A DNA stretch of 64,000 nt from Buxus sempervirens (Eukaryota; Streptophyta; Magnoliopsida; Buxales; Buxaceae): the NCBI GenBank assembly GCA_947561395.2, contig OX387188.1:11992061-12056060 (forward strand), in the 5' to 3' direction. Within the stretch, counting starts at the first letter, position 1. Every line of letters starts with the position of its first letter. Under the pieces are notes generated by a model. That model saw nothing but the letters and a program-made list of their open reading frames with translations, searched no databases and was not told where the DNA came from. The position numbers and the translations under genes are program-made. Below, one piece after another: positions 37,253-48,354 of the stretch.

Positions 37253-37447
37253 AAAGGGCAATTGTGTAAACGTGAATAAGGGCAAAATGGGTAAGTGAAA
37301 GTCTAAAAGGGTATTCCCGTCCATGAACAGTAAAACACCACTTGTTTCTAAATGTTTTGAAAAAGTATCACTGAAAAGCAATTTCGACAAAGTTGGTGAC
37401 TGAAAAGCAATTATTCTCATAAAGTAACACTAAAAAGCAATTTTGCC
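37253..37447 (-). repeat. MULE right terminal inverted repeat
   Basis: Reversed copy of the left end, about nine in ten bases identical, followed directly by the 9-bp duplication AATCTAAAT at 37448-37456. Confidence 0.93.
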
Positions 37448-37542
37448 AATCTAAATTAGGAAAACGGTGATCCCAAAATACATGTAACTCCCAAAATATG
37501 ATTTTTTTCACTGAGCCTAATTAAAGGTGCACCTCACACTAA

Positions 37543-37620
37543 AGCTGTGTTTGGGATTAGCTAAGTACTTAATCTCAACTTATGATTTATTTGACCATTT
37601 TTTATATCCCAAACGCAGCT
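37543..37620. mobile_element. 78-bp miniature MITE
   Basis: Termini AGCTGTGTTTGGGA and its near complement TCCCAAACGCAGCT are flanked by TAA on both sides (37540-37542 and 37621-37623). Probably a PIF/Harbinger-type internally deleted element. Confidence 0.65.
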
Positions 37621-37623
37621 TAA

Positions 37624-38826
37624 ATAGGAAAAAGCCTTTGGACGTTTCTTTCAAAAACTTCATTCCATGACAATTTCCATGCTTTGGCACAATAATTCTA
37701 TCCCAAAACTATCACTCCCTCCTTAAATCCACATAGCCGTTTCCTAAAGAGTGCAAAGTTAAATTTATGCAATTTTCACGCCCATGCCCTCCTTTCTTAA
37801 CAAGAATACACTCAAAGACTAACTCAAAAGGTGATATTCATGGTTGTCCTCATTACGATTCTTAAATCAACTTATCTCCTTTAATAGATATCAGCGGTGT
37901 GCATGTGCATTATTGCACATATGTAGATTAAAATTTTAAGACATGTAAGGGATAAAAATTATTAGAGGGTCTCTTTTGGAATGTGAAAAAGGAAAAAAAA
38001 AGGTAAAATTACGTAAGTATATAAGACAAAATGATATTAGAGGGTTATTTTAGGAAAAAATAATAAATTAGTTTGGCATGCTTCCCAAGGGACACCTTGC
38101 GTTATATATATCAGCAGGGGGTGCACGTGGAGAGAGGGAATGGGGAGAGGAGAAGTGGAGCAGCAGTTACAAACAAAATGGGTTTTGAAAAAAAATGATG
38201 AGTTTAGATGAATATAACCCTATATTATTGAAACCCCAAACCACACAAGGAATGATCATTTTGGAGAAGTGAATTGTTTTAGGCACGCTTCTCAAGGAAC
38301 CTTCTCGCGTTAAATAAAATATAGATATAATATAGATATGCTTTCTAAGTTGGAATCTTCCTTCCAAACTCTACAACTACATCCAAGTATAGAAGAATTT
38401 TTCTATTTTTCTCAATGTAATTAATAAATATATTCCTCATAGTTTGTGCACTAACATTTCCAATCAGAAGCAATCCAACAACTAATGTGAAGCTAGCCCT
38501 GTTTCCGTTAAACAGATCCATTGTGAATATGGGATTATTTTCTAAAAGTAAAAACAATTTTCCCTAAAAGACAAAAGAACACTAATTGCAATGTCCACAA
38601 AAAGGAAAGTACAAAAAATGATCACGCTATTAAAATCTTCAAAACCACGTGCTTTCATTTTGCATTTTTTTTTTCATCCAGTTCTCTCAGAGATATCCGA
38701 AAGAGCAAAAGGCCCTTCATCTTGATTATTGATTATTGGTAATGCTTCCATTTCATCAATCAAATCTACTACAAACATCACTGAGCGAACTCGCTACTCC
38801 AACTCGGACGAGTCAATCCCAAATCC
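37624..38826. other. Intergenic, 3' flank of the acyl-activating enzyme gene
   Basis: AT-rich. A GCATGCTTCCCAAGG-like block near 38077 has a diverged relative about 205 bases further on (near 38282). Nothing else recognised; the 3' untranslated region of the neighbouring gene should lie next to 38826. Confidence 0.5.
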
Positions 38827-40494
38827 TTACATCCGACTCACCCCAGACGAACCCAAAGCCCTAGCCATATCTCTGAGCACGAACTTCTGAACCTTCCCTG
38901 TTGAAGTCTTCGGAAGCTCTGCCATGAACACCACCGTCTTCGGCACCATGTAGTGCGGCATCTGAGCGCGGCAAAACTCGATTATCTCCTTCTCCGTTGT
39001 CTTCTTTGACTCGGTCTTCAAGCTCACGAACGCACACGGTGTCTCCCCCCAGAACTCGTCCGGTCGAGATACAACCGCCGCCTCGTTCACCTCCGGGTAC
39101 GTGTACAGCACCGATTCCACCTCGACACTGCTCAAATTCTCTCCACCGCTTATGATCACGTCCTTCGATCGGTCTTTGATCTCTAAATACCCATCTGGAT
39201 GCATCACTCCAACGTCTCCGGTGTAGAACCAGCCTTCATCGCTCATGCTCTTGGAGGTCGCGGCCTGATCTTTCAAGTACCCCAGCATGATACACCCACC
39301 TCGGAGAACAATCTCACCGAGTTCCAACCCGTCTCGCTTCACACTCGCTCCCGAATCGGGACTAATCACGTCCACCTCCGTCATCGCCAGAGTCCTCACC
39401 CCCTGTCTCGCCTTCAACCTTGCTCTCTCCGTTGCAGGTAACCGATTCCACTGTGACTTCCACGCGCAGGAAACCACGAGCCCCCCAGTCTCGGTCAACC
39501 CGTATCCGTGATTCACTATAAAACCCATAGACTCGGTCCGAGACAGGACCGCCGCCGGTGGTGGCGCTCCGGCCGTCAATATCTGAACTGGTTTCGTAAG
39601 CGGTTCGACGTCCGGTGCGTTGGATAGCATGTTGAGCACCACTGGTGCACCACACATGTGTGTGACGCCGTGTCTGCGAATCAAGCCATAGATCGTACCG
39701 GCGTCGAACTTCCGGAGGCAGATGTTGGTTCCTCCGACGGCGGCCATTCCCCACGGGAAGGACCAGCCGTTGGCGTGGAACATTGGCAGGGTCCATAAGT
39801 AGACTGGTTGTTTGGGCACGAACCAATCCATGAGAGAGTCTACAGTGACCAAGAATATACCCCGGTGACAGTGAACGACTCCCTTCGGCGCCGATGTCGT
39901 ACCGGAGGTGTAATTCAGGGCGATCGGATCACAGTCGCTGATCGGTCGGAGCCACTTGAACTCAGGATCACCGTTGCTCACCAGACCTTCGTATGTGTTA
40001 ACGAATTCAACAGCAGGTGATGAGTTTGATCTGGGTTCTGCTTCTTCTCCTTCCTCATCTGTGATGAGCACAAGACGAGGAATCTGGGTGTTTGGAGGGA
40101 ACAAGGAGATGGCTTCGGAGATGAGAGAGCGGGAGAGGTGATCGACGAAGACGAGCTTTGATTCGCTGTGGCGGAGGAGTATTGAGACGGTGCGGGCGTC
40201 GAGGCGGGTGTTGATGGTGTTCAGTACGGCGCCGCACATCGGAACGGCGAAGTGAAGCTCGTACATGGAGGGGATATTTGGGGCGATGACGGAGACGACG
40301 TGGCCTCGTTTGATGCCAAAAAGAGAGAGGGAAGAGGCGAGCTGGAGGCATCGACGGTGCGTCTGAGACCACGTATAGGTGCTGTTGTTGTAGATGACGG
40401 AGTTGTAGTCACCGTAAACAGTAGCTGCTCGTTCCAGGAACCCTAAAGGGGTAAGAGGTGAGGAATTTGCAGGTCTGGGCTTAAGCAGATCCAT
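38827..40494 (-). CDS. Acyl-activating enzyme (AMP-binding), peroxisomal type
   Basis: A single open exon of 555 residues starting at MDLLKPRPANSS, the usual start of this plant family; the frame is open upstream but has no in-frame ATG there. Core motifs of the adenylate-forming superfamily are all present: YTSGTTSAPKGVV (AMP-binding loop), GYGLTETGG, YTGDVG, DRSKDVIISGGEN and PKTSTGKVQK with the catalytic lysine. The enzyme should activate a carboxylic acid with ATP and join it to CoA. The substrate is uncertain; relatives include the Arabidopsis AAE and BZO1 (benzoate) groups. The C-terminus ends SRM, a plant-type PTS1 signal, so peroxisomal import is likely. A lysine-poor, proline-rich N-terminus shows no signal peptide. 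Intact, with no frameshift. Confidence 0.93.
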   Translation of the reverse strand: MDLLKPRPANSSPLTPLGFLERAATVYGDYNSVIYNNSTYTWSQTHRRCLQLASSLSLFGIKRGHVVSVIAPNIPSMYELHFAVPMCGAVLNTINTRLDARTVSILLRHSESKLVFVDHLSRSLISEAISLFPPNTQIPRLVLITDEEGEEAEPRSNSSPAVEFVNTYEGLVSNGDPEFKWLRPISDCDPIALNYTSGTTSAPKGVVHCHRGIFLVTVDSLMDWFVPKQPVYLWTLPMFHANGWSFPWGMAAVGGTNICLRKFDAGTIYGLIRRHGVTHMCGAPVVLNMLSNAPDVEPLTKPVQILTAGAPPPAAVLSRTESMGFIVNHGYGLTETGGLVVSCAWKSQWNRLPATERARLKARQGVRTLAMTEVDVISPDSGASVKRDGLELGEIVLRGGCIMLGYLKDQAATSKSMSDEGWFYTGDVGVMHPDGYLEIKDRSKDVIISGGENLSSVEVESVLYTYPEVNEAAVVSRPDEFWGETPCAFVSLKTESKKTTEKEIIEFCRAQMPHYMVPKTVVFMAELPKTSTGKVQKFVLRDMARALGSSGVSRM

Positions 40495-40540
40495 CTCTCT
40501 CTCTCTTGTTCTATCGACTAGATCGATTAGACCTCGGAGT

Positions 40541-40640
40541 TGGGTACACGTTTTATTAGAAATAGTACATCCACAGGGAAGCCTAACAAGATTAGTTGGG
40601 GACACGTTTTATTAGTAATAGTATATCTACAGGGAAGCGG
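40541..40640. promoter_or_regulatory. 56-bp duplicated block upstream of the acyl-activating enzyme gene
   Basis: Two copies of ACACGTTTTATTAG followed by AATAGTA(C/T)AT and ACAGGGAAG, spaced by 56 bases, just upstream of the start codon. The block carries ACACGT cores that resemble bZIP-type sites. It could be promoter or 5' untranslated leader; function is inference. Confidence 0.5.
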
Positions 40641-41277
40641 AGAAGTCTTCGTGGAAATTGACTTCGCTCTTTACGGCTGAGGTACTCTGCTGCCGTTTAT
40701 TTATTGTTCATCCATTATTTTTAGTTTTTATATATTTTTTTGGTCGGACCCGTATTGAATGGTCCTCGTTGAATGCCGTAAACAAAAATATAGATAGAGG
40801 CTGTACAGTCACATTCCGCTTATCTCGGGTTTTCAAATCACGTCACATCCAGTAGAACCTTTATCTACAATCTTATTTGTGGTTTTTCACATAATTTAAT
40901 ACACATGGCATGATCCCAATGCAGATTTCATATAAGGTTGTAGTTAAAGGTCCACAGGATCTCAATTGGTTTCAAAGTATATAAAAATCATGACTTGAAA
41001 TCGACTGCCACTTCCTCGTGCAACACATGGTGCTGCTTGAGTGAGATTTCGCCACATATAACATCTCACGGCTAAAATGCACCTGACTTACCATGATATA
41101 ACGTTTTATGTTTTTAATAAATTTTCCACATCTAGAAGAGTTTACTATAAAAGTGACAATTGACCTCTTTGATGGGATACGTAAGATATGTATGTGAATG
41201 GTTATCGAAAGGACTATGGTTTTAAATATTGTATGGTTGTTAAGAGCATTATCTTTGATCGCTCTCCAAGACATGAT
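40641..41277. other. Intergenic, no feature recognised
   Basis: Upstream flank of the acyl-activating enzyme gene; no further gene or repeat seen. Confidence 0.5.
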
Positions 41278-41286
41278 AGTTGTCAA

Positions 41287-41626
41287 CGGGGGTGCAACAC
41301 AGCAGCTTGATTCGGTTAAAAACGAGAATCTACTGACCCAACAAACTTTGGATCGGTTTGGGCTAGGTTTCAAAACTTATGGTTCAATTTTTGTTTTATA
41401 ATTTGTGAAACGAAGTTTAATTTGATTTGATTTCGGATTAATCTTTTTATTAAGCTCAATCAAATCGAAATGAACGAACCTGTATATGCATATGCTCGGT
41501 TCAGTTTTCTAGGTTGGATTGATCAGTTCTCAAGTAGGTTCAGTTCAGTTTTGGGTTAAAGTCATAAACTTTGATCTTAGCTTAGGTTGATTGCAACTGT
41601 GACCAAACCGAAATGAGTTGCACCGG
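41287..41626. mobile_element. GGGTGCAAC-type element, degenerate copy
   Basis: Termini CGGGGGTGCAAC and GTTGCACCGG are bordered by a 9-bp duplication with one mismatch (AGTTGTCAA / AATTGTCAA). The interior has GGTTCAGTT and AACCGAAA motifs, like the nested element at 16595-17256. Confidence 0.6.
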
Positions 41627-41639
41627 AATTGTCAAATAT

Positions 41640-42599
41640 TCTTTCTATGAAACTTCTTCAAGAACAAGAAAACAACTCAGAAAACCCTAAATATACCATA
41701 TCATGATCATGTCTCAATACTAATCATCAAGATCATTGAATCACACAAGAAAATCATGTGATTCTTCCAATTTTCAAGTGTTTGATACTTGCCTTGATAC
41801 GAGAATCCACATGCACAAGATTCTTCAAGCTTTCTTTCCTCTTTTCTTCATCTTTCTCACTCTTCCGAGCATGATCCTTCTTTTATCTCTCTACCTTCTT
41901 CTTTCTCCCAATCGTATGGTCATCAATAAAACCATGTCCTTCTCTTATGATGCCTTTTTATACTCCATACGTTTGAAGCTTCTTCCTAAACTAGGATTCT
42001 ATTTTAATTAGGATACTTTATATTATTTCTAAAACTATAAACCACTCCTATTTCTATTTTATTTTCTATTTCTATTTCTTTATTTCCTTTACTAAAAAGA
42101 AACTCTTAATTTTTATTAATTTTCGTATTTATTTAATCCTTATTTTAAAATATTACCTAAACACCCTATTATCTTATTTATTTACCAAATTAAGGGCCCT
42201 AATTAATTATATTTATACATAGGCCTTTTTTTCCTTTCATTAAACATTAAATATTGCTATCTAAATTCAAAACTAACCTTACTTAGTTTAAATTTAAATT
42301 TTCAGATTTATTAATTAGCTAAATAAATTTATTTATTAATTGATCTATTATAAAATTACTAAAATACCCTTTTCTCTACCTAAATTGGTTTTCTTCCAAA
42401 AGTGCCTACATTTATCCCTCTTTTAAATTATTATTTATTTCCATTTTCTAAATTATACTTTTCATTGGCATTTCTATCTTTATTTTATTTTTTATTGAAT
42501 TAATTTTTGCTAATCTTTAAATTTCTCATTTTCTTCCTAAATTTGTTTACATCTCTCTTTTCTTTACTTTATTTATTTTACTACATCATGGATTTTACA
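41640..42599. other. Intergenic AT-rich stretch
   Basis: Very AT-rich, with pyrimidine-rich patches near 41820-41910 and 42050-42120. No gene recognised; a short open frame with a hydrophobic stretch (41736-42011) has no recognisable family and is not called. Confidence 0.5.
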
Positions 42600-43110
42600 T
42601 ACTAGGTAAGTCCATATATAAGATTGCGTTCATTCATAAATTTAGAGATGTTTTGGCTACGTATCTCTTTATCGCATTACCGCATCTTTTTCATGATTAT
42701 AAAGAATTGCATTGAAATCACCTAGCACGAGCCAAGGTCTAATGCTTTGGTTCCTTATCAGCTTCAGCTCTTGCCATTGTTAGACTTGCACTTGTGTAGC
42801 ATAACTTGCAAGCAAAAATGCGATCTCATAGCTTTGACTATCTCCTTTTTGCAACATCATATCTATACCAAAAATTTTGTGAACCTATTCTCCTGATTAT
42901 CCTTTCCGACTTCTCTTTTGTCATGAGAGTTTCAGATTAATGAATCAGATTTGGCCTATGCATACATAACAAATTACGTAAGTGTAATTCTGTTGAGGGG
43001 CGGTCGATTCTCCGACAATTCCATGCTATAACTTTCATGGAGGATGGGTTGGCTGGCCAAGACCAATCAACTTTACATTTATCCTAGAACTACTAGAGAT
43101 GTGGGAGATC
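42600..43110 (-). pseudogene. LINE (L1-type) fragment, endonuclease N-terminus
   Basis: On the minus strand from 43038 the sequence reads MKVIAWNCR, the classic start of a plant L1 ORF2. About 300 bases on it reads IRPWLVLGDFNAIL, the LGDFN motif of the AP-type endonuclease. Between them the frame shifts more than once and has stops, and no reverse transcriptase follows. It is therefore an old, truncated copy. The retained 5' part is unusual because LINE copies are normally 5'-truncated; deletion or the later insertion history may explain it. Confidence 0.8.
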
Positions 43111-43205
43111 AATGCACTTCTTCTTTTTTCTGACAAAATTACATAATATGTTTACTTTTTGGAAAGTTTTACATGACAATAGTGCTTGTAAAATAGTTGT
43201 TGAAG

Positions 43206-44294
43206 TGTTTACACCCTATATAACCGACGAATAAGAAAAGGACACGTGGTGCCTAGGTGGCTTGGTTAGGCCACGGCCCGTAGACTTTGAAGGGTTGAGC
43301 CGGCCACGTCAGCACGCATACAGAAGAATGCGGTTCGAGCCACGCAAGCAAATAAGACAAAACCATAAATATCAGAAGATCGTGCCATCGGCCGTTCAAG
43401 AATAGAATTATTAGATCATGGCCGGGCGGTTATCACTTTGAAACAGAGAACTGACGATAAACAACCGCCATGAAGATCGTGCGAGAGTAGGAAGTTGAGC
43501 AACCGTCAAGGAGCGGCTATAAAAGGCCTCAATTCGAAGAGCTCGAGGACACAATCCACACAACCGCAACCGGTTATTATATTATTTTGATCATCCGTGA
43601 TCCTTTATCCCCTCTAACACAGACGGATAAACTAGGACTTCTCTCACTGCTTCCAGTCGCAGTGACATCTTCGACCCCTCTTTACTCCGATTAACACCAG
43701 AATCCTGCCACCGGAGAGTAAGTTGAGGCCGCCCCTGACTCGCAGTTCTGTCTTTACAGAATCCCGAGCAGCCGGTCCCGAGACTCGCTCTGTTCACGCC
43801 AGGTGACTTGTGTATTTTCGGGTAAGCAGCAATCCAAGGTGAACCCCCTGAATCGACTTTGCATGCAGCCGCCCCCTTCCTCCTGCGCTTATACCCGATT
43901 ACGGCTATAAGACCAGGACAGGCCGGTCCTGCGAGCCCTGTCGATCTTCTTTTGTACTTTTTGTTTCCATTTTGAGGATTATCTGTTGTCGCTTTCGGCT
44001 ATTCGGCCGATTTTATAATAAAGGGATTTGTGTGCCGTTAGTTGCTTTTGCTTTCAAACACTTACAAGAACCCGAAACGAAGACCGAACCCCTAGTCTTC
44101 ATACCATCGCCTGACCGACTTTATTACAGGTGACTTGCAGTACGACTGAACCGATACCGGTTCAGATTCGGAACAGGTGCCCGGGGTCAGGAATCGACTC
44201 GAAAATCATTGTATCAAACGATACTGGCACGCCCGCGTAGAGACACATCATCACCACAGACACGTGTCCACACCGGCCCATTTTTGGAGCAACA
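43206..44294 (+). repeat. 5' LTR of the Tat-lineage element
   Basis: 1089 bp, TG...CA ends. A promoter-like CTATAAAAGG lies near 43517 and AATAAAG near 44027. Confidence 0.95.
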
Positions 44295-44343
44295 TCCCTT
44301 TTTGGCACGCCCGGTGGGACCATTAGTCTTTGAAAGAGCACTA

Positions 44344-46473
44344 ATGGCGGCAAGAAGAAGTACTCGGCATGCTGAAAATGCAGCGCCAGAGGAACCTGCC
44401 GAATCTCAGGTAAATCCTCTTTATGCTTCAGAGGTCCCGGAAGAAGGACCTTCGAGTTCTCAGCCGGACCTTAATGAGCGACTTATTCAGGCCATACAAG
44501 GTCTCAGCCAACAAATGGCAGGCTTTGGCCAGGGTATCAACAAAATTTCTTCTGATAATGGTAGAATCCTAGCGGTTTTATAGGAAGGTTTCTCTACAAT
44601 GGCAAGACCGGTCGTGATGACCGAACGAGCCGAAACATCGGCTGCTGGGTCAAATGCTCACGAAAGGATAAATATCCCGGAGCAGCCACCGATCATGAAT
44701 CTAGGTGTAAACGGCCGACACGAACAGGCCAACACCGCCGCTTTAAGGGGAGAAATACCTCCTGGTGTCCCAGGTCATCCCAATGTGCCTCCGATCGAGG
44801 TGCGACCCATGGGACAAAGGGAAGCACAGGAGAACCATAGAGAAGATATCGGGGTAAGAAATATGGCCGTAAACCGTAATTACATTCAAAATGTAATTCA
44901 AGAAATGATCGGAGATCAATATCACCGACGAATGACTAGGCCAGTTTATAGGAAACCTTACCCAGGCTGGATTGACCAACAATTTGAATTCCCTAGGGGA
45001 TACAAAATTCCCGAATTCACTTTGTTTTCAGGAGAAGGTCAACAATCTACTATTGAACACATTGGCCGATTTACGGTTCAATGTGGAGAGGCGTCCGGTA
45101 ATGATTTCCTTAGACTTAGACTATTTGGAAACTCATTGACCGGGCAGGCCTTTACATGGTATATTACCTTACCGGCCAATTCAGTTACAAATTGGGGAAT
45201 GATGGAAGAGAAATTCCACTCCCAATTTTATCGTACGGAGCCTGAAGTAACCATGGTTGATCTTGCCCGGTTAAGACAACAACCGGGGGAATCGGCCGAT
45301 AAATATATTGCTCGCTTTAAATATATGAAAAACAAATGCCGGATTCTTTTACCAGAATCGGAATTTGCAAATTTGGCGTTAAATGGACTACACTTTGAAC
45401 TCCGAAAGAAATTCGAAGGTGAACAGTTCGAAGACTTATTTGAGTTGTCGGCCAGAGCCACCAAATACGAGTGGCTATTGCAGGAAGACAACGAAAAGAA
45501 AGTCTCATCTTACGGGTCTTATTACAAGGACCCGAACTTTGAATACGGAGTTGTAGAAGTCGTGGGAAAACAACCAATCACCTGCCCGATTCTTATCCGG
45601 AAAACCAAGGATACAGAGGCAACAAAGGAGACGAGTACTTTTAGCCGAAATTATTCCTTTGACATAAATAAGACGGCTGAAGTATTTGAATACCTCTTGA
45701 AACAGGGATTCTTCAGATTAACCAAAGACCATCCTTTTATCCCCGCCAATGTGGCGGCCAAGGGTAAAGCTTGTAAATGGCACGGGGTGAAAACTCATGA
45801 AACTAATGAATGTACTGTGCTTCGTCATGTGATACAGGAGAATATTGATAAAGGGCTCTTGAAGTTTGCAGAAACCGACAAAGAAAAGATGCAGGTTGAC
45901 ACACAACCATTCCCTAAAGAGGTGTCGGCAAATATGGTTACCATTGGGTTGCCAAAACGCACTCCAGCAGTTAAGATCGACCTGGATGGATCTTCCTCAG
46001 GGAAATGGGGGAAAACAGCACAACCAGTGCAGAACCAGGTGAATTTACGACCAAGGAACCATTGGAGGTATCCACCTACACAAGGACGGTCATGGCATCA
46101 AGAGAGGAAAGGTGAAATCTGGGGTGAATGGTGGCATAAGCCCAGACGCGAACCCAGAATGGAAGAAGACAAGAAACCAGAGCTCAATGAAAAAACAACA
46201 AAGAAATTGGTTTTGGTTCCTTCTGAATTATCTTCCAATCAAGCTGCAACCAAAAAACGACTGGAAACGGTTGCTAAATCCTCAGAGGAGTCTTCCGTCA
46301 ATAAAGATACATCATGCAAGATTCCGGAGAAAATAGAGATGTCACCAGGCCTCCTTTGCCAAGACTGCAAGCAAAAAGTGATAGCAGAATACCGGTATTC
46401 CCAATACAAAGGGAAATCAGTCAAGTATGAAGATGCACGCCACACTCAGGGGGCAAGAAACCCTTGTACTTAA
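44344..46473 (+). other. gag region of the Tat-lineage element
   Basis: Contains the plant retrotransposon gag domain (about 45000-45480) with FTLFSGEG, LFGNSLTGQAFTWY and ARLRQQPGESADKYIARF. A His/Cys-containing stretch follows near 45770-45830. Structural protein of the element's particle. Confidence 0.85.
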
Positions 46474-47329
46474 CGTCTGGTAGACAAGTAGGCTCGCCGA
46501 CAAGAACGGCAGACACCTACAGCTCCGCTAGGGATAGCGGCTACATGACTTACGAGCAATACAGGATGGTAAACGGGGTCAAACCCAGGATGGTAAAACC
46601 ACCTATTATCCAGGATGGTCACTGGAAAAGATTGACTCATCCTAAATTTCCTTTTCATGCGCAGGCAAGTATCGCAGAACTGACCAGAACGCAGAAGCGA
46701 CGCTGGCAGCGACAGCAAGCTAAGAGACGATACCAGGAACAGAGTACTGGATCATCCGAGCCATATTGGTCGTCTAGGTTTGTGGCCAAAAGACGCATTC
46801 CGAAGCCACAAAGGCTCATGAAGAGCCCGCCTGATTCACCAATCCCTCCAGAGACCACGCCCGAGCATGATTCCAATGCAGTGACCGAAAGGTTGGTTTC
46901 GGACGAAGAATTGACGGATAATTTCGCCGGAGGAGAGGGAGAACAATTGTTAGTTGAACAAATGTTAACAGAGTACAGTAGGATCTCAACTCCTTCTACG
47001 GTAGAAATAACAGAGGAATTGACGCTCGAAACTCCCAAAGACGAGATCAGTGAGTCGCTGAGTCAACCTCCATTGAGTGCGGATGCATCAATCGCCGAAA
47101 TCTGTTTCGGTCGGATGCCCCCGATACCACTTGACTGTCATATGGTCCTCACTTTACCTATGACTTTTGGGGCCAGCATGGAGTTACCACGTTTAGAGGA
47201 GATCCAGGAGGAGGAAGACCCAGTAGCTTTGTATGTGATTGATCCAGAACATCTCGAAGAAGAGAAAAAAGACAAGAAACCGGCCGATGGTGACAAAATC
47301 GGTCTGGTAGGAGAGGTATGTTTCGTTGA

Positions 47330-47690
47330 ACCATCCTTAACCATGACTCAGCATCTCAAACCTTTATTTATAAAGGCGCACATGAACGGGATCCCTATCA
47401 ATAGAATTCTAATTGATAATGGGGCAGCAATAAATTTCATCCCAATATCCACATTGAAGAAATTAGGTAAGTCTTATTCGGATTTAATTTCTTCCGAAAT
47501 CACCGTCACTAACTTTGCAGGAGGTATTACAGGAACTAGAGGAATCCTCCCAATCGAACTAACGGTTGGGACACGGCAGTCTCTTACAGCATTCTTCGTA
47601 ATTGAATCATCCGCCGGATACAACGCATTGTTGGGAAGAGATTGGATCCATTCAAACAAATGTGTACCATCTTCTTTGCACCAATCGTTG
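47330..47690 (+). other. Protease region of the Tat-lineage element
   Basis: Aspartic-protease-like segment with ILIDNGAAINFIP as active-site box and NALLGRDW near its end. Confidence 0.85.
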
Positions 47691-48354
47691 CTGTTTTGGA
47701 AGGATGGCAAGACCGAAGAAGTAAAAGCCGACCAGCGGCCATTTGCCGTGGATTCCAATGCCGCACATGCATCCCTTTATAACGAAGGGGTAAAACCAAT
47801 TTCATTTAGTGGATATGACAAGAATGGGCAGCCGATCACTTCAAGTTCGGCTATACTACAAATGGCGCAACTACAGATTACAGAAGTAGCCGCAGTCGCC
47901 GAACTCAAAGAACTACCAAATGATGGTTAAACCATCAGAAGTCGCAGAAGCCGTCGTAAGAAAGATGACGGCTTACATGCAGGAAGAAAAGATAGGGAAG
48001 TTGCAGCAGGAACAGGAATGGCTGGAAAACGGCGAGATAATGATAAACTCGGCCGAATTCATTAATGAACAAGAAGATGAAAGGGTACAAGACCGGAATG
48101 AGATTACTTTCGCCGACCTACAAGCAGCACCAGCCAAATTAGAAGACCTGAAGGTAGATACCCAAGATCCATTAGAAGAAATCAACCTGGGGACAGAGGC
48201 GGAACAGAAGCCTGTTTTCATAAGTAAGCTATTACCACCTTCGGTCAGACAAGAAATGAGACTATTGTTAACCGAATATTCGGACTGTTTCGCCTGGACT
48301 TACCAAGAGATGCCAGGATTGGACCGAAAAATGGTAGAACACAGGCTCCCTATC

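Larger units (their letters stand above)
21867..37447. mobile_element. Giant Mutator-like element (15.6 kb) with cargo
   Basis: The two ends are inverted repeats of about 195 bp, roughly nine bases in ten identical, both starting GGCAAAATTGCTTTTTAGTG (left 21867-22058, right 37253-37447 reversed). They are flanked by a perfect 9-bp target duplication AATCTAAAT (21858-21866 and 37448-37456), the hallmark of Mutator-like elements. Inside lie a Ulp1/C48-type protease gene (plus), a GAUT fragment (plus), an ADP-glucose pyrophosphorylase large-subunit fragment (minus), a decayed BED finger (minus), two inverted minisatellite arrays and a 123-bp tandem repeat. No mudrA-type transposase was recognised, so this copy probably moved with help from another. 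Ulp1-bearing MULEs and host-gene-carrying Pack-MULEs are both known classes; this one combines both. Confidence 0.93.

Noticed and set aside
39199-40446. Plus-strand and alternate-frame ORFs over the acyl-activating enzyme
   Set aside because: Shadows of the GC-rich coding exon on the minus strand.
41736-42011. 91-codon plus-strand frame with a hydrophobic stretch
   Set aside because: No family, AT-rich context and no transcript signal visible; likely chance.
43591-43797. Minus-strand frame present twice (also 59107-59313)
   Set aside because: It lies inside the two LTRs and is simply the duplicated LTR sequence.
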